Notes: generated from the sequence alone by a model not told the origin. DNA of 64,000 bases from JADJSS01 sp964490845 (GCA_964490845.1 CAZBED010000003.1:124001-188000); one strand, 5' to 3'. Counted from the first letter of the stretch, positions 15,881-25,832 are shown. A program made the numbers and translations.

Positions 15881-17905
15881 CTACCTTAACTGATCATGCA
15901 TGGAAAGCCCGCATTGCAGAAAAGCAGCATAATTATTCTTATCGGCAGAAAAACTGTAATCCACCGGCTGATTCAGAAGCTGTTCTTTTGTATTAATCAG
16001 TACATACTGAGGCTGTGCATTGGTTTTGAAATACCTGGCCTGAAAATCACTCCATTTGCCGCCTACCGTTTTTATTTCTTTTTGTTTTCCAGTAGCATCT
16101 GATATAAACCATTCCGTTTCAGGCAAAGGTTTTCTGTCATCCACATACAGCGAAATCACGACATATTTTTTCATCAGGTTTTGAACAGATGCATCACTCC
16201 ATACATTTTCTTCTATCTTTCTGCAATTGACACAACCAAATCCGGTAAAATCAAGCAAAACCGGCAAGTCATGCGCTTTAGCGTAAGAAAGCCCTTCGTT
16301 ATAATCCGTAAAATGCAGTAATTCTTCTTTGTTTTCTTTTTTAAAATTATAAGATGAAGGAGGAGCAAGCCCACTCAGCAACTTTAATGGCTGATAAGAA
16401 TATCCTGTCAGCAGATAAAATACAAATGCCACCGATGCTATACCGACAGCCAGTCTTCCTTTTCCTAATTTCTCCTTGGGATTATCATGCGGAAACCGGA
16501 TGAGGCCAAAAGAAAATAATGCTAACAGTACAAATATCAATATCCATATACCGAGGAATAATTCTATTCTGAAGAAACCCCAGTTTTGTGTCAGATCCAC
16601 CACTGATAAAAATTTGAAAGCCAATGCCAGCTCCAAAAATCCCAGCACTACTTTTACGGTATTCAGCCATCCGCCGGATTTAGGCAATGAATGCAGCCAT
16701 TGCGGAAATAGAGCAAACAAAGTAAACGGCAGTGATAATGCCAGTGAAAACCCGAACATCCCCAACAGCGGTTTTAACGGAATATGGTTTAATAGTGTGG
16801 GCCCGCCTCCGGTAGCTGCCTCTACCAATAGGGTTCCTATTATAGGCCCGGTACAGGAAAATGATACCAACGCCAGCGTAAACGCCATGAAGAAGATGCC
16901 GATGTTTCCCCCTTTACCGGATAAGGAATCTGATTTATTCGCCCAGGAAGCCGGTAAGGTAATTTCATAATATCCAAAAAAAGAGAAAGCAAAAATGACG
17001 AATACGATAAAGAAAAGCAGATTGAACCACATATTGGTAGACATGGCATTCAGTGCATCCGAACCAAACACACCGGTGATGATAATTCCGAGCAGCAGGT
17101 AAATGATTACGATAGAAGTACCATAAATGAGCGCCTTTCGTATGCCTTGTTTTCTGTCCTTTCCGCCTTTTGTAAAAAAACTTACCGTCAGTGGCACCAT
17201 AGGGAAAACACAAGGTGTAAGCAATGCCAGCAACCCTCCTAAAAATCCGGCTACAAAAATCCACCAATAACTCTTATCCTTGCTTTGCTCCTGAACACTG
17301 CAACTGTTTGCCGCGTATTTCCAGTCAAACTTTGCTGCGATGAATGCAGCGGTTCCTGTATTATTTACACTGGGGGTAACAATGGGTATTGTTTGTTCTG
17401 TTTTATTTTTGGACGTATCGTCAGTTACCGCAGCAACAGTTCCGCTCAGTGATACAGAAAATTTCTCGGGGCCGAAAGGAATACATCCTTCCTCATCTTT
17501 ACAGACCTGTCCGTCGAACTCCCCTTTGAGTATGACATTCGGGCTTTTTATTTTTACCCGCTGAACAAATGTGACGGTATTGGAAAATGAAGAAACCGTA
17601 ACACCAAACAAATCATCAAACTGCTTTTTCAATTTCCCGATTTCTTTGGGTTTGCCTACCAATTCAATAGCAGGATTTTTTTCAAACCTGAATTCCGTAG
17701 GAAGCGGGCCATTAGCTTCCGTAAATTGAGAATACACATGCCAGTCATCATCCAGCGTGCATATAATTTTGACATTAAACTCATCCCCTGCTATTTTTTC
17801 CACCTCGCTCTTCCAGGCAATATGCTGGTCGAATGCCGCTTGTACAAAGAAAGCGGAGAGCATAAAATAAAGTGTGAGAAAATATTTTATGTTTCGCTGA
17901 TTCAT
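15881..17905 (-). CDS. dsbD: Thiol:disulfide interchange protein DsbD
   Basis: 674 residues. DsbD carries electrons from cytoplasmic thioredoxin across the inner membrane to periplasmic thiol proteins and cytochrome c maturation. Order: signal peptide (ending FVQAAF), N-terminal DsbC-like domain (about 25-150) with CKDEEGCIPF, a membrane domain of about eight helices starting GGLLALLTPCVFPMVPLTVS and containing SFSCTGPIIGTLL (the two redox Cys), and a C-terminal thioredoxin domain with the CVNC active site (GFGCVNCRKIEEN). All redox Cys pairs are present. Its ATG directly follows the purQ stop (TAAATG). Confidence 0.93.
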   Translation of the reverse strand: MNQRNIKYFLTLYFMLSAFFVQAAFDQHIAWKSEVEKIAGDEFNVKIICTLDDDWHVYSQFTEANGPLPTEFRFEKNPAIELVGKPKEIGKLKKQFDDLFGVTVSSFSNTVTFVQRVKIKSPNVILKGEFDGQVCKDEEGCIPFGPEKFSVSLSGTVAAVTDDTSKNKTEQTIPIVTPSVNNTGTAAFIAAKFDWKYAANSCSVQEQSKDKSYWWIFVAGFLGGLLALLTPCVFPMVPLTVSFFTKGGKDRKQGIRKALIYGTSIVIIYLLLGIIITGVFGSDALNAMSTNMWFNLLFFIVFVIFAFSFFGYYEITLPASWANKSDSLSGKGGNIGIFFMAFTLALVSFSCTGPIIGTLLVEAATGGGPTLLNHIPLKPLLGMFGFSLALSLPFTLFALFPQWLHSLPKSGGWLNTVKVVLGFLELALAFKFLSVVDLTQNWGFFRIELFLGIWILIFVLLALFSFGLIRFPHDNPKEKLGKGRLAVGIASVAFVFYLLTGYSYQPLKLLSGLAPPSSYNFKKENKEELLHFTDYNEGLSYAKAHDLPVLLDFTGFGCVNCRKIEENVWSDASVQNLMKKYVVISLYVDDRKPLPETEWFISDATGKQKEIKTVGGKWSDFQARYFKTNAQPQYVLINTKEQLLNQPVDYSFSADKNNYAAFLQCGLSMHDQLR

Positions 17906-18607
17906 TTAAGCTACCGTTAAGTTCAACAAAGACTCAAACAGCTTTCTGCCATCTGTATTTCCCAACACTTCTTCCGCAGAACGCTCCGGGTGTGGCATCA
18001 TTCCAAATACATTCCTGCCGGCATTGCAAATACCCGCAATATTTTCGATTGAACCGTTTGGATTGGAAGACTCTTTAATGACGCCTGTTTCATCACAATA
18101 CTTAAACAAAATCTGGTCGTTTTGTTTCATAGATTGCAACGTTTTTTCGTCTGCGTAATATCGTCCCTCGCCGTGCGCTATAGGAATGTTTAAAGGTTCC
18201 CCTAAATCGAGGCATCGGGTAATGGCGCTGTTTGTTGTCTGAGGCAGTAAATACTGGTTTTGGCAAATGAACCGCTGATGGTCATTCATCAATAAGGCTC
18301 CGGGAAGCAAATGGCTTTCGCACAATACCTGAAAACCATTGCAAATCCCCCAAACATACCCGCCGTTATTTGCATGTTGAATCACCTTCTCCATAATGGG
18401 CGAAAAACGGGCTATGGCTCCGCATCGAAGATAGTCGCCATAGGAGAACCCTCCCGGAATCATAATGCAATCTTCGGCAGTCAAATCCTGCAAGGAAGTA
18501 TCTTTATGCCACAAGATGCGGGTTTCACACTGCATTACCTTGCTGCATACATGAATAACATCCTGATCGCAGTTAGAACCCGGAAAAACAACAACACCAA
18601 ATTTCAT
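17906..18607 (-). CDS. purQ: Phosphoribosylformylglycinamidine synthase subunit PurQ
   Basis: 233 residues from ATG 18607, which begins the family N-terminus MKFGVVVFPGSNCDQD. PurQ is the glutaminase subunit that feeds ammonia to PurL in purine synthesis (step 4). The nucleophile Cys89 is in VWGICNGFQVL and the catalytic His-Glu are in MPHPERSAEE near the end. The frame continues upstream to 18673, but the extra 22 residues come from repeat-like intergenic DNA. PurS and PurL partners are not in the window. Overlap-free junction with dsbD. Confidence 0.95.
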   Translation of the reverse strand: MKFGVVVFPGSNCDQDVIHVCSKVMQCETRILWHKDTSLQDLTAEDCIMIPGGFSYGDYLRCGAIARFSPIMEKVIQHANNGGYVWGICNGFQVLCESHLLPGALLMNDHQRFICQNQYLLPQTTNSAITRCLDLGEPLNIPIAHGEGRYYADEKTLQSMKQNDQILFKYCDETGVIKESSNPNGSIENIAGICNAGRNVFGMMPHPERSAEEVLGNTDGRKLFESLLNLTVA

Positions 18608-18668
18608 AAAAGAGAATTTTAGATTTGAGAAACGAGATTCAAGAAAGATTGATTGGATGTCAAAACAC

Positions 18669-18698
18669 CTCATATCTCACCTCTTTAATCTCATATCT
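18669..18698. repeat. Short direct repeat upstream of purQ
   Basis: CTCATATCT occurs at 18669-18677 and 18690-18698, 21 bp apart, in the gap before purQ. It resembles other short repeated blocks in the window. Confidence 0.45.
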
Positions 18699-18711
18699 TA
18701 AGATTACGAAA

Positions 18712-19686
18712 TTATTTAAAAATCCTTACAATGTTTGTAACAAATATCACTAACACAAAGATAGCATTCAGGATTTCGCCCAATCGCTTTTTACGAATTC
18801 TTAACATCAGCAAGGTCAAAAATATGCTGACGGGGATGAATAAATAGGAGAATACGGCCTCATTCTGCTGATGGTTGAATATGATTACAGCAGAAATTCC
18901 CAGAAGGAGTAAAATAAGCATATTGACATTTTTTCTCCTCCTGATTCCGGCAGAGAACATTATTCCCCTGAGGCTGATAAACGAAAATAACAGATAAGCA
19001 ACCATAACCGAAAGAACGATAATGCTATGCACCGCTACATCCGGCTGAAAAAGGTAAAACCTGAAAACAGAGAATGTTCCTATGTCTAAACTTGTATCTG
19101 TTATATAACTAAGGCTGAAAGCCACATAAACGGGAAATAATATTCCAAAAAACAAAAGTACGAAATGGTTGAACTTAAAAGGGCTTAGTATATAAAGAAT
19201 AACCACCAGGAATGGCAGCAGGAATATAAAATGCGCATCGAGCAAGACAAGAATGCCTGCCAGCACACCCAGATTAAAGCATTCGAGTTTATTGTTTTCC
19301 TTTATGGTGATTGTCAGCAATGTATGAAATATGGCCAATAGGAGGAATCCTATAATCGTAAAAATACTGAACACATTAAAAGGTGGCAGGATGGAGGTTA
19401 TCAGGGTATAATAAACTGCCGGCACAAAGCTGTTGGCTTCATTATAATCTGCTTTGTTAAATAAATAATTAAACCAGATCGCCTGAAGCAACAGACAAAT
19501 CTGGGCCGCTAACAAACTCAGCCCATTATAATCAGGAAAAAGAATACCGGCGCTACCCCACAGGTTTTGAAGGGGGTGAATGGGAAAATGTGTACCGGAA
19601 ATAAGAAACGGTACCTTTATCAATACAAAAAACAGCAGAAAAACGACGACTATTGTTGGCTGCTGAGACTTAAAATAGGATATCAC
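18712..19686 (-). CDS. DUF6427-like integral membrane protein
   Basis: 324 residues with roughly eight to ten hydrophobic segments and a short N-terminal tail (MISYFKSQQP). Features such as PALYYTL-like VPAVYYTLITSILPPF and FDLGVL-like FNLGVLAGILVLLDAHFIFLLP match the Bacteroidota DUF6427 family, of unknown function and polytopic in the inner membrane. Cotranscription with the upstream secreted-protein gene (28-bp gap) and possibly with purQ downstream is likely. The DUF assignment is from memory of the family pattern and needs a profile search. Confidence 0.6.
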   Translation of the reverse strand: MISYFKSQQPTIVVVFLLFFVLIKVPFLISGTHFPIHPLQNLWGSAGILFPDYNGLSLLAAQICLLLQAIWFNYLFNKADYNEANSFVPAVYYTLITSILPPFNVFSIFTIIGFLLLAIFHTLLTITIKENNKLECFNLGVLAGILVLLDAHFIFLLPFLVVILYILSPFKFNHFVLLFFGILFPVYVAFSLSYITDTSLDIGTFSVFRFYLFQPDVAVHSIIVLSVMVAYLLFSFISLRGIMFSAGIRRRKNVNMLILLLLGISAVIIFNHQQNEAVFSYLFIPVSIFLTLLMLRIRKKRLGEILNAIFVLVIFVTNIVRIFK

Positions 19687-19714
19687 TTTAACTGTTTAGG
19701 ACGGGTGATACAAT

Positions 19715-21244
19715 TCAATATTGAAATAATACCAGCTGCAAATTACGTTTCTGTTCGCTTGGGATAATAATGGTCTTCCCGTCCAGCTGTTTGGCTTTCA
19801 AGGGCACCAGCACCAAATCCTGTTTCTCACTGTTCATAACACTCTGCCGTTTGGTCAACCCGTTTGGGTTAATATTGTATTCCACAAAATTACCAATATT
19901 GTAAAAATCTTCGTTGAATAAAAACTTCAATACATTATTGGCTTCAAAGAATGCGAAAGAAGAATAATACCCTTCATCATTTTCAGACACCTGCACTTTT
20001 GGCAATGAAGACTGCCAATCCAGCGTACCGTCTTTATTAACGGAGTAAACACCTATATCATAATAGTGGTTTTGTTCGATGTATCTGGCGGAAGTGGTTG
20101 CCGGTGTCGCGTTATAGTAACCATAATTGGTCATAGGCAGGCGTTCCACCCTCGTATATTTATATTCTCCTTCCGTTATCACTATGGCGCCACCGTCGCT
20201 GCGAGGAATAATCCGTTTCGGGCGCACCAGGGATGCTTTATCCTGCCATGTTTTGAACTCATTATTTTGCGAACGCTGCAGGATATCTTCATCAAACGGC
20301 ATCTTGGAACTGAGCTGTACCGTGTTAGTCTTTAAGTCAATCGTCTGGTTGAACAACCCTATACTCTTTTTGTCTTTAGTACTTTTGTAGCATGCCGTTA
20401 TGTAAACCAGGTCATTCTGATTTGCAACTTCTGTAATAATATTTTTGAATATATCATCCTGGCTCACCAGCAACTGCTCACTGATGGTATTAGTGGATAG
20501 GTTGTAGGAAAAAATAGTATATTTATCAAAATTATAATCCTGATTGTCATAGCCGGTCTCATGTCCTATTGCTGCGACAACATTCCCCTGATTGCTCACT
20601 TTTATTGATTTCAATGACACATTGCTCACCTCCGTTAATGTGAAGATGTTCTTTTTCAGTATCTTCAGTGAATCGCTCAAAATGGTAAAGCGTACAAAAA
20701 AGGATGCCTTGGATTTCACTATATTAAATAATAATATTTTGGACTTATCCGGTGATGCCTTTACATAAAAGGCCCTTGAGTTTCCGATATTCGCCAGGGG
20801 CATGGAATCCAGCAAGATGGTTTCATTCGGGATAGTCAGTTTATTGTCTATGACTTTTAACTTGAAATACTGATGAGTTTCACTGTTTGTGGTATAAAAG
20901 GTCAGAATCTTATCTTTCTGTAATAAAAAACCCTCAAGATTAATCCCTCTTCCTTTGAAAGGTAATTCTTTTCTGTTGGCAATACGCAGCTGATTATCGT
21001 ATGTTACCAGTTCACTCTCATTATTACCGAAAAAATGAACGATGATACCCAAATCATTTTTTCCTACAATTTCATAATCGGAAAAGCGCCCGGCTACCTT
21101 ATCCGGATAGGATTTAGTTATAGTTTGCGAATAAGAATATGATGTTGAGAATAAAAAAAATGTAACAATGTAACAATGTAACAATGTAAGCATTAAGCAG
21201 CTCATTGTTTTAATTTTCATTGTTTCATTACTAAATCGCTTCAT
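19715..21244 (-). CDS. Secreted protein of unknown function, signal peptide made by an octamer repeat
   Basis: 509 residues. The signal peptide ends at SYSYSQ (about residue 40) and the mature part looks like a beta-propeller-type or other all-beta protein without a domain I recognise. The hydrophobic core of the signal peptide (TLLHCYIVTF) is encoded by three copies of an 8-bp repeat at 21161-21184 (24 bp = 8 codons). The start could be ATG 21244 or the internal MKIKTM (21220). It starts 7 bp after the oppC-like stop and is followed by the DUF6427 gene. Confidence 0.65.
   Translation of the reverse strand: MKRFSNETMKIKTMSCLMLTLLHCYIVTFFLFSTSYSYSQTITKSYPDKVAGRFSDYEIVGKNDLGIIVHFFGNNESELVTYDNQLRIANRKELPFKGRGINLEGFLLQKDKILTFYTTNSETHQYFKLKVIDNKLTIPNETILLDSMPLANIGNSRAFYVKASPDKSKILLFNIVKSKASFFVRFTILSDSLKILKKNIFTLTEVSNVSLKSIKVSNQGNVVAAIGHETGYDNQDYNFDKYTIFSYNLSTNTISEQLLVSQDDIFKNIITEVANQNDLVYITACYKSTKDKKSIGLFNQTIDLKTNTVQLSSKMPFDEDILQRSQNNEFKTWQDKASLVRPKRIIPRSDGGAIVITEGEYKYTRVERLPMTNYGYYNATPATTSARYIEQNHYYDIGVYSVNKDGTLDWQSSLPKVQVSENDEGYYSSFAFFEANNVLKFLFNEDFYNIGNFVEYNINPNGLTKRQSVMNSEKQDLVLVPLKAKQLDGKTIIIPSEQKRNLQLVLFQY
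21161..21190. repeat. Tandem octamer repeat encoding part of a signal peptide
   Basis: TGTAACAA three times plus TGTAAG. Read on the minus strand it encodes the hydrophobic core of the signal peptide of the gene at 19715-21244. Confidence 0.85.
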
Positions 21245-21251
21245 TATTTAA

Positions 21252-22544
21252 TTACTTTTTCTGTCTCGGATCCAACGCGTCTGTTAGTCCCTCGCCTATC
21301 AAATTAAACAATGTTACCGTCAGGAAGATAGCCACACCCGGAAAAATAGCCACCCATAATTGAGATGCGCTTCCGCGTGCCAGTGACAATAATTTACCCC
21401 AGGTAATGATTTCCGGCGGAACACCTAACCCGAGGAAAGACAGCGAAGATTCTATGAGTATGGCTGCCGCGATACCGAATGCAACAGTAATCAATACAGG
21501 CGAAATAGCATTTGGTATAGCGTGTTTGAGCAATATTCTTGTCCTGCTGTATCCGAGCGCTTCAGATGCTTCAATATATTCTAAACTTCGTACCCGCAAT
21601 AATTCCGCACGTATGAAACGCGCGATTTCCGTCCACGATGTCAATCCAATGATAACCATTACCAGCATAATTCCGGGTTTAGAAATAGCAATTACCGCTA
21701 TGATTAAGAATAAACGCGGAATAGACACTAATATTTCAATGAGGCGCTGGACAATGATATCTACCGGAATAGCGGTTTTTTTTCTGAAAAACGGAATTAT
21801 CTTTAATACAAAGCCCGCCAGATACCCGACTAAAAGAGCTCCTATGAAAATTACCAGACTGATGAGCAACTGCCCCAGAAAAGAAACAACGGATTTGCCG
21901 ATAGCATCACTTAGCGTATAACTTCTGGAGCTGAACGCGTAAAACCATCCGAAGTACAGAAAGATGAACCCCATCAGCATGGACGCTCTTGAAATTTTTA
22001 TGCGGTTATCGCCAAAAAAACCGGCCAGAGAGCCCAGCAGAATACCAATCAGCGAGGCGATAGACATGGAAACAATCCCAACGGTAAAAGCGATTCGTGT
22101 ACCGTGTATCAGGCCGGCTAAGATGTCTCGGCCTATTCCTTCCGTTCCGAGCCAGTGCCGCCATCTGGTGGATGGAACACTCTGTTTGGCAAACGGAGAG
22201 ACAAATCCCGAATTGAAGAAATCCTGTGTGGTAGGAGAATATGGAACAACGGGACGTATAGCAAAATCAAATTTTGTGTCTGTCCAGTTAATGTTTAATA
22301 AATCTTTAGGCCATTTGGCAACTCCTAAGTCCACGGCATATTCTTTAAAAATCGGAAAATACGTATTGCCCTTGTAGGTACAGACTATCGGTTTCTCATT
22401 CGCCAGAAAGTCCGCTGATATGGCAATCAGCGCCATCACCGCTACAATATAGGCGGATATGACCGCCCGTTTATTCTTTTTAAACTGCCGTTTGACGTAT
22501 GACCAGTAATCCTGCCTTTGATCTATGTTATTGGTGTCGCTCAT
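21252..22544 (-). CDS. Peptide/nickel-type ABC transporter permease (OppC/DppC family)
   Basis: 431 residues from ATG 22544 (MSDTNNIDQRQ); a longer frame begins at 22613 but lacks a sensible N-terminus. One N-terminal membrane helix (about 30-50), then a long region (about 50-150) absent from E. coli-type proteins, then the core of about five helices with the EAA loop (ASEALGYSRTRILLKHAIPNA, G near the centre). Length is well above the about 300 of OppC. It forms a heteromeric pore with the upstream gene, one base away. No ATPase genes (oppD/F) are in the window. Confidence 0.88.
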   Translation of the reverse strand: MSDTNNIDQRQDYWSYVKRQFKKNKRAVISAYIVAVMALIAISADFLANEKPIVCTYKGNTYFPIFKEYAVDLGVAKWPKDLLNINWTDTKFDFAIRPVVPYSPTTQDFFNSGFVSPFAKQSVPSTRWRHWLGTEGIGRDILAGLIHGTRIAFTVGIVSMSIASLIGILLGSLAGFFGDNRIKISRASMLMGFIFLYFGWFYAFSSRSYTLSDAIGKSVVSFLGQLLISLVIFIGALLVGYLAGFVLKIIPFFRKKTAIPVDIIVQRLIEILVSIPRLFLIIAVIAISKPGIMLVMVIIGLTSWTEIARFIRAELLRVRSLEYIEASEALGYSRTRILLKHAIPNAISPVLITVAFGIAAAILIESSLSFLGLGVPPEIITWGKLLSLARGSASQLWVAIFPGVAIFLTVTLFNLIGEGLTDALDPRQKK

Positions 22545-22545
22545 G

Positions 22546-23967
22546 TTATTTCTTGTTATACGAGATTCGCGGGTCAACCACTGCATACAATATATCCGCC
22601 ACCAGATACCCAACCAGTGTCAGAATAGCTGAAAACATTACTACCGTATACACAATTGGATAATTTCTGGCTACCAGCGCTTCGTATGCCAGTTTACCCA
22701 TACCCGGAATAGAAAAAATTATTTCTATTACAATCGAGCCACTAATCGCTAAAGGAAAGACACTTGCAAACAAAGTAATAATGGGCAACAAGGAGTTTTT
22801 AAATCCATGTTTCCAAAGTACTTCTTTTTCTTCCAGTCCTTTTGCCCTTGCCGTCCGGATATAATCCTGACTCAGTGTAGTAATCATGGCGCCGCGCATC
22901 TGACGATATAAAAATGCAAGTCCGCCATAGGTAAAACAAATCATAGGCAATACCAGGTGGTACACACGGGTACCTACCACTTCCACAACGCTCATGCCGC
23001 TGTCAAGTTCACCCACCCCGTAAGCCGGAAACCAGCCCAGAAAATCACCACCGCCAAAAAACAAAATCAGCAAGGTGGCTACCCAGAAATTGGGCAGAGA
23101 GTACAGCATAAATAAGAAGGTAGAAATCGTCTGGTCCTGCTTGCTGCCCTTTCTGGCCGCTGAGATAATGCCGAGCGGGATAGCAATAAGGTAGGTCAGG
23201 ATAATGGATAAAATACTCAGCATAACCGTCCATCTCACGGCATCCCACAGCACGTTCTTTACAGGCCGTCCGTCCTGATAGGAGATTCCGAAATCACCTT
23301 TAAAAAATTTTGTAATCCAGTGATGGTATTGGTTGTCTCTGCCATACCAGTGTACCGCAGGAATATATTTTTTATAGGGTGTTGCTTTTTTTACCACACC
23401 ATCCATGTACGATGATTTCAGGGTTTGAAAAGGAGCCTGCAACGATGCTAAGGAGGAAACTTTACTGATTTCCTTTTCAATATTGTGAAAAGCGGTTTGT
23501 AGTGCATTATCGTCATAGTTCAGATATGCCTTCTGGATATTGTCCTTAATAATAATCAGCGCATCACCATTAGCGGAATCTCTCGGGGTATCTCCTGTCT
23601 TCAATTCAAGTGCACGGATATTCTTATAATACCGGTCTATCTCGCTCCAGTTACCATATTTATCTACAAGCCTGTCTAAATTCTGCCGATGAAATTTTTT
23701 AGGAATTTCATACATGTTATTCGGTGTGGCAGCATTGGAAAGAGTGAAATAAAAGATAGGCAAATCCAGGCCCAGTTGCTTCCGTTTGTCTATATATGCT
23801 CTTTCCGAAGCGATGGCATTGGCAGAGCTACCCATCTCGCTATTGCTGTTAAGCATCTGTTCCACAGGGTCGCCCGGTACGCTGGTACTGAGCATAAAAG
23901 TGACTAAAGAAATAACCAGCAAGGTAGGAATGAAAATCAATATCCTTTTGACGATGTATTTGAACAT
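22546..23967 (-). CDS. Peptide/nickel-type ABC transporter permease (OppB/DppB family)
   Basis: 473 residues. The N-terminal membrane helix (YIVKRILIFIPTLLVISLVTFML) is typical of OppB, followed by SVPGDPVEQML. A region of about 170 residues then intervenes, before the core helices and EAA loop (TARAKGLEEKEVLWKHGFKN) near the C-terminus. E. coli OppB is about 306, so the excess sits in the first periplasmic loop. It follows the binding-protein gene after a terminator-like hairpin, so it is probably expressed less than the binding protein, as in many such operons. Confidence 0.88.
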   Translation of the reverse strand: MFKYIVKRILIFIPTLLVISLVTFMLSTSVPGDPVEQMLNSNSEMGSSANAIASERAYIDKRKQLGLDLPIFYFTLSNAATPNNMYEIPKKFHRQNLDRLVDKYGNWSEIDRYYKNIRALELKTGDTPRDSANGDALIIIKDNIQKAYLNYDDNALQTAFHNIEKEISKVSSLASLQAPFQTLKSSYMDGVVKKATPYKKYIPAVHWYGRDNQYHHWITKFFKGDFGISYQDGRPVKNVLWDAVRWTVMLSILSIILTYLIAIPLGIISAARKGSKQDQTISTFLFMLYSLPNFWVATLLILFFGGGDFLGWFPAYGVGELDSGMSVVEVVGTRVYHLVLPMICFTYGGLAFLYRQMRGAMITTLSQDYIRTARAKGLEEKEVLWKHGFKNSLLPIITLFASVFPLAISGSIVIEIIFSIPGMGKLAYEALVARNYPIVYTVVMFSAILTLVGYLVADILYAVVDPRISYNKK

Positions 23968-24000
23968 ATAGGTTCAAAAATACGATTTTAGCTGTAATTA

Positions 24001-24031
24001 ATAAAAAAAATCCTGCCGTTTCCGGCAGGAT
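24001..24031 (-). terminator. Hairpin with T-run after the ABC binding-protein gene
   Basis: Minus-strand reading: ATCCTGCCG pairs with CGGCAGGAT around a 4-base loop and is followed by a T-run. It lies between the binding-protein gene and the permease genes, so it could act as an attenuator rather than a full stop. Confidence 0.85.
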
Positions 24032-24059
24032 GTTATGGATTCAACTTTATGGTTGTTTT

Positions 24060-25832
24060 TTACTCTTTTCCTTCCACTTTGTACCCGTCTTTCACTTTAA
24101 ATCCGGCAAACCATGCCCCGGGATAAACCGGACCCGCTCCGGTATTCTCGAACCGTTTATGAACACAGTTTCGGAAATTCTGCACATACAGGAAGATATA
24201 AGGCACTTCATCGTGCTCAATCTGTTGCCATTGTTTGTACAATTCATTTCGTTTGGTTACATCCATTTCCGACCGGATTTGTTCCAATAACGCGTCTGTT
24301 TTGGCATTGCCAAAACTCATATAGTTGGAACCTCCGTTGGCGGAAGAGGTATGGAAAATCTGTTTCTCATCATCCGGACGCGGTTCTTTCACCCAGCCCT
24401 GATAAAACAACTGACAATTGTGTTTCTTCAACTCGTCCAGATATAAAGCCCAGTCTAAGGCTTTTATTTCCAGTTTAATACCGGCTTGTTTGAATGAATT
24501 CTGAATCAGCAGGCCTACTGTTTCTCTGAGTGGGTTCCCGCTGTTGTAGGAGTAACTGATTTCAAATTTTGTTTTTTGTCCGTCAATCATTTTATCCAAT
24601 ACTCCGTCACCGTCAGAATCGCTCCAGCCGGCTTCTGCCAGCAACGTTTTTGCCTTTTCCACATCATACGGATAAGGAGTAATGCCACTGTTGTACGCAT
24701 CTTTCTTCATAGGCAAAATCGAACCAATTGTGCGGATACCTTTGCCATATAACACTTTCTCAATAATCTGGTCCACATTTGTCAGGTAACACAATGCCTG
24801 TCTTACTCTCGCATCTGTCAGCACTTTGTCTTTTACATTTACCCCTATCGCCTGATAAGCCAGCATTTGCGGCTCCGATTTCACAAAATTCTGTTTAAAC
24901 TTCGGCGAATTATCCAGTTCCACATATTCCTTTACCGGAGTCACATAAATGAAATCGAGTTTTTCATCAACAAGTGCCGTAAGTGCCGTATTAAAATCAT
25001 TGATGGTTTCAAACACCAGCCTTTTCGGATAAGCTTCAAAGAATTCATTTTCTTTCGCCAGTTTATCTCCCCACCAGTTCTTTTTCTTTTCTAAAATCAG
25101 GCGCTGTCCGGTCTCAAATGAAACGAGCTTATACGCTCCGGAGCCCATTACAATGCCGGTATCCCGGTTGGCTTTTTCAGAATTGAAAAAATCAGCGAAT
25201 TCTTTTATTTCCTGGTCATTATTTGCCTTACTGTTGCCGGAAATCAATTCTGCAATACTGTATTTTCTCAATATCTTTTTTGTATCGTAGAGATATTCAG
25301 GAATAATCGGGATACCACCTGTTCCATCTTCCATTCCTATATATTTGGAACAAACGAACGTAACTTTTCTGTTGTTATCCGGATATGTTCTGACGTCTTT
25401 TACAAAATCAATCCCGGGTTTCACATTATCTGTATTTGCCTTTGGGCAAAATATGGTTTTAAAAGTAAACAACACGTCATCCGCAGTAACAGGCTGGCCA
25501 TTATCCCATACTGCTTCTTCGCGCAGTTCATAGGTTAGCTCTGCCAAATCTCCGTTATGAACCACTTCCGGCCTTGCTTTCGCCAATACGGGTACTAAAT
25601 TCATTGTTTCATGATCATAATTCAATAATTGCTGAAAAATATTAGGAGATATATAATTATTGGAATAGGCATCTGATGTTGTCATCGGATTTAATCCTTT
25701 GGCGTCTGACAAACCATGTATCACTACCTGATCTTTATAGACTTTGTTAGAGCCTCCTTTGTTGCCTTTACAGCCGGATAAAGCGACCAATAGAACCGCC
25801 GCTATCCAAATAAATTTTGACTTATTGAACAT
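24060..25832 (-). CDS. Peptide-type ABC transporter substrate-binding lipoprotein
   Basis: 590 residues. Lipobox LSGC with Cys21, then an SBP_bac_5 (OppA/DppA) fold with QVVIHGLSDAKGLNP near the start, VLFTFKTIFCPKA, VRQALCYLTNVDQIIEKVLYG and the C-terminal RNELYKQWQQIEHDEVPYIF, all in family order. It captures a peptide or similar solute for the permeases downstream. Start ATG at 25832; a -7 element TATTTTTG (minus strand, 25860-25853) is upstream. The -33 region of that promoter overlaps the octamer repeat at 25873-25888. Confidence 0.88.
   Translation of the reverse strand: MFNKSKFIWIAAVLLVALSGCKGNKGGSNKVYKDQVVIHGLSDAKGLNPMTTSDAYSNNYISPNIFQQLLNYDHETMNLVPVLAKARPEVVHNGDLAELTYELREEAVWDNGQPVTADDVLFTFKTIFCPKANTDNVKPGIDFVKDVRTYPDNNRKVTFVCSKYIGMEDGTGGIPIIPEYLYDTKKILRKYSIAELISGNSKANNDQEIKEFADFFNSEKANRDTGIVMGSGAYKLVSFETGQRLILEKKKNWWGDKLAKENEFFEAYPKRLVFETINDFNTALTALVDEKLDFIYVTPVKEYVELDNSPKFKQNFVKSEPQMLAYQAIGVNVKDKVLTDARVRQALCYLTNVDQIIEKVLYGKGIRTIGSILPMKKDAYNSGITPYPYDVEKAKTLLAEAGWSDSDGDGVLDKMIDGQKTKFEISYSYNSGNPLRETVGLLIQNSFKQAGIKLEIKALDWALYLDELKKHNCQLFYQGWVKEPRPDDEKQIFHTSSANGGSNYMSFGNAKTDALLEQIRSEMDVTKRNELYKQWQQIEHDEVPYIFLYVQNFRNCVHKRFENTGAGPVYPGAWFAGFKVKDGYKVEGKE

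Noticed and set aside
18608..18673. N-terminal extension of purQ
   Set aside because: The extra residues come from repeat-like intergenic DNA, and MKFGVVVFPGSN at 18607 is the family N-terminus.
22545..22613. N-terminal extension of the OppC-like permease
   Set aside because: It overlaps the end of the OppB-like gene and does not resemble a permease start; MSDTNN at 22544 is one base after that gene's stop.
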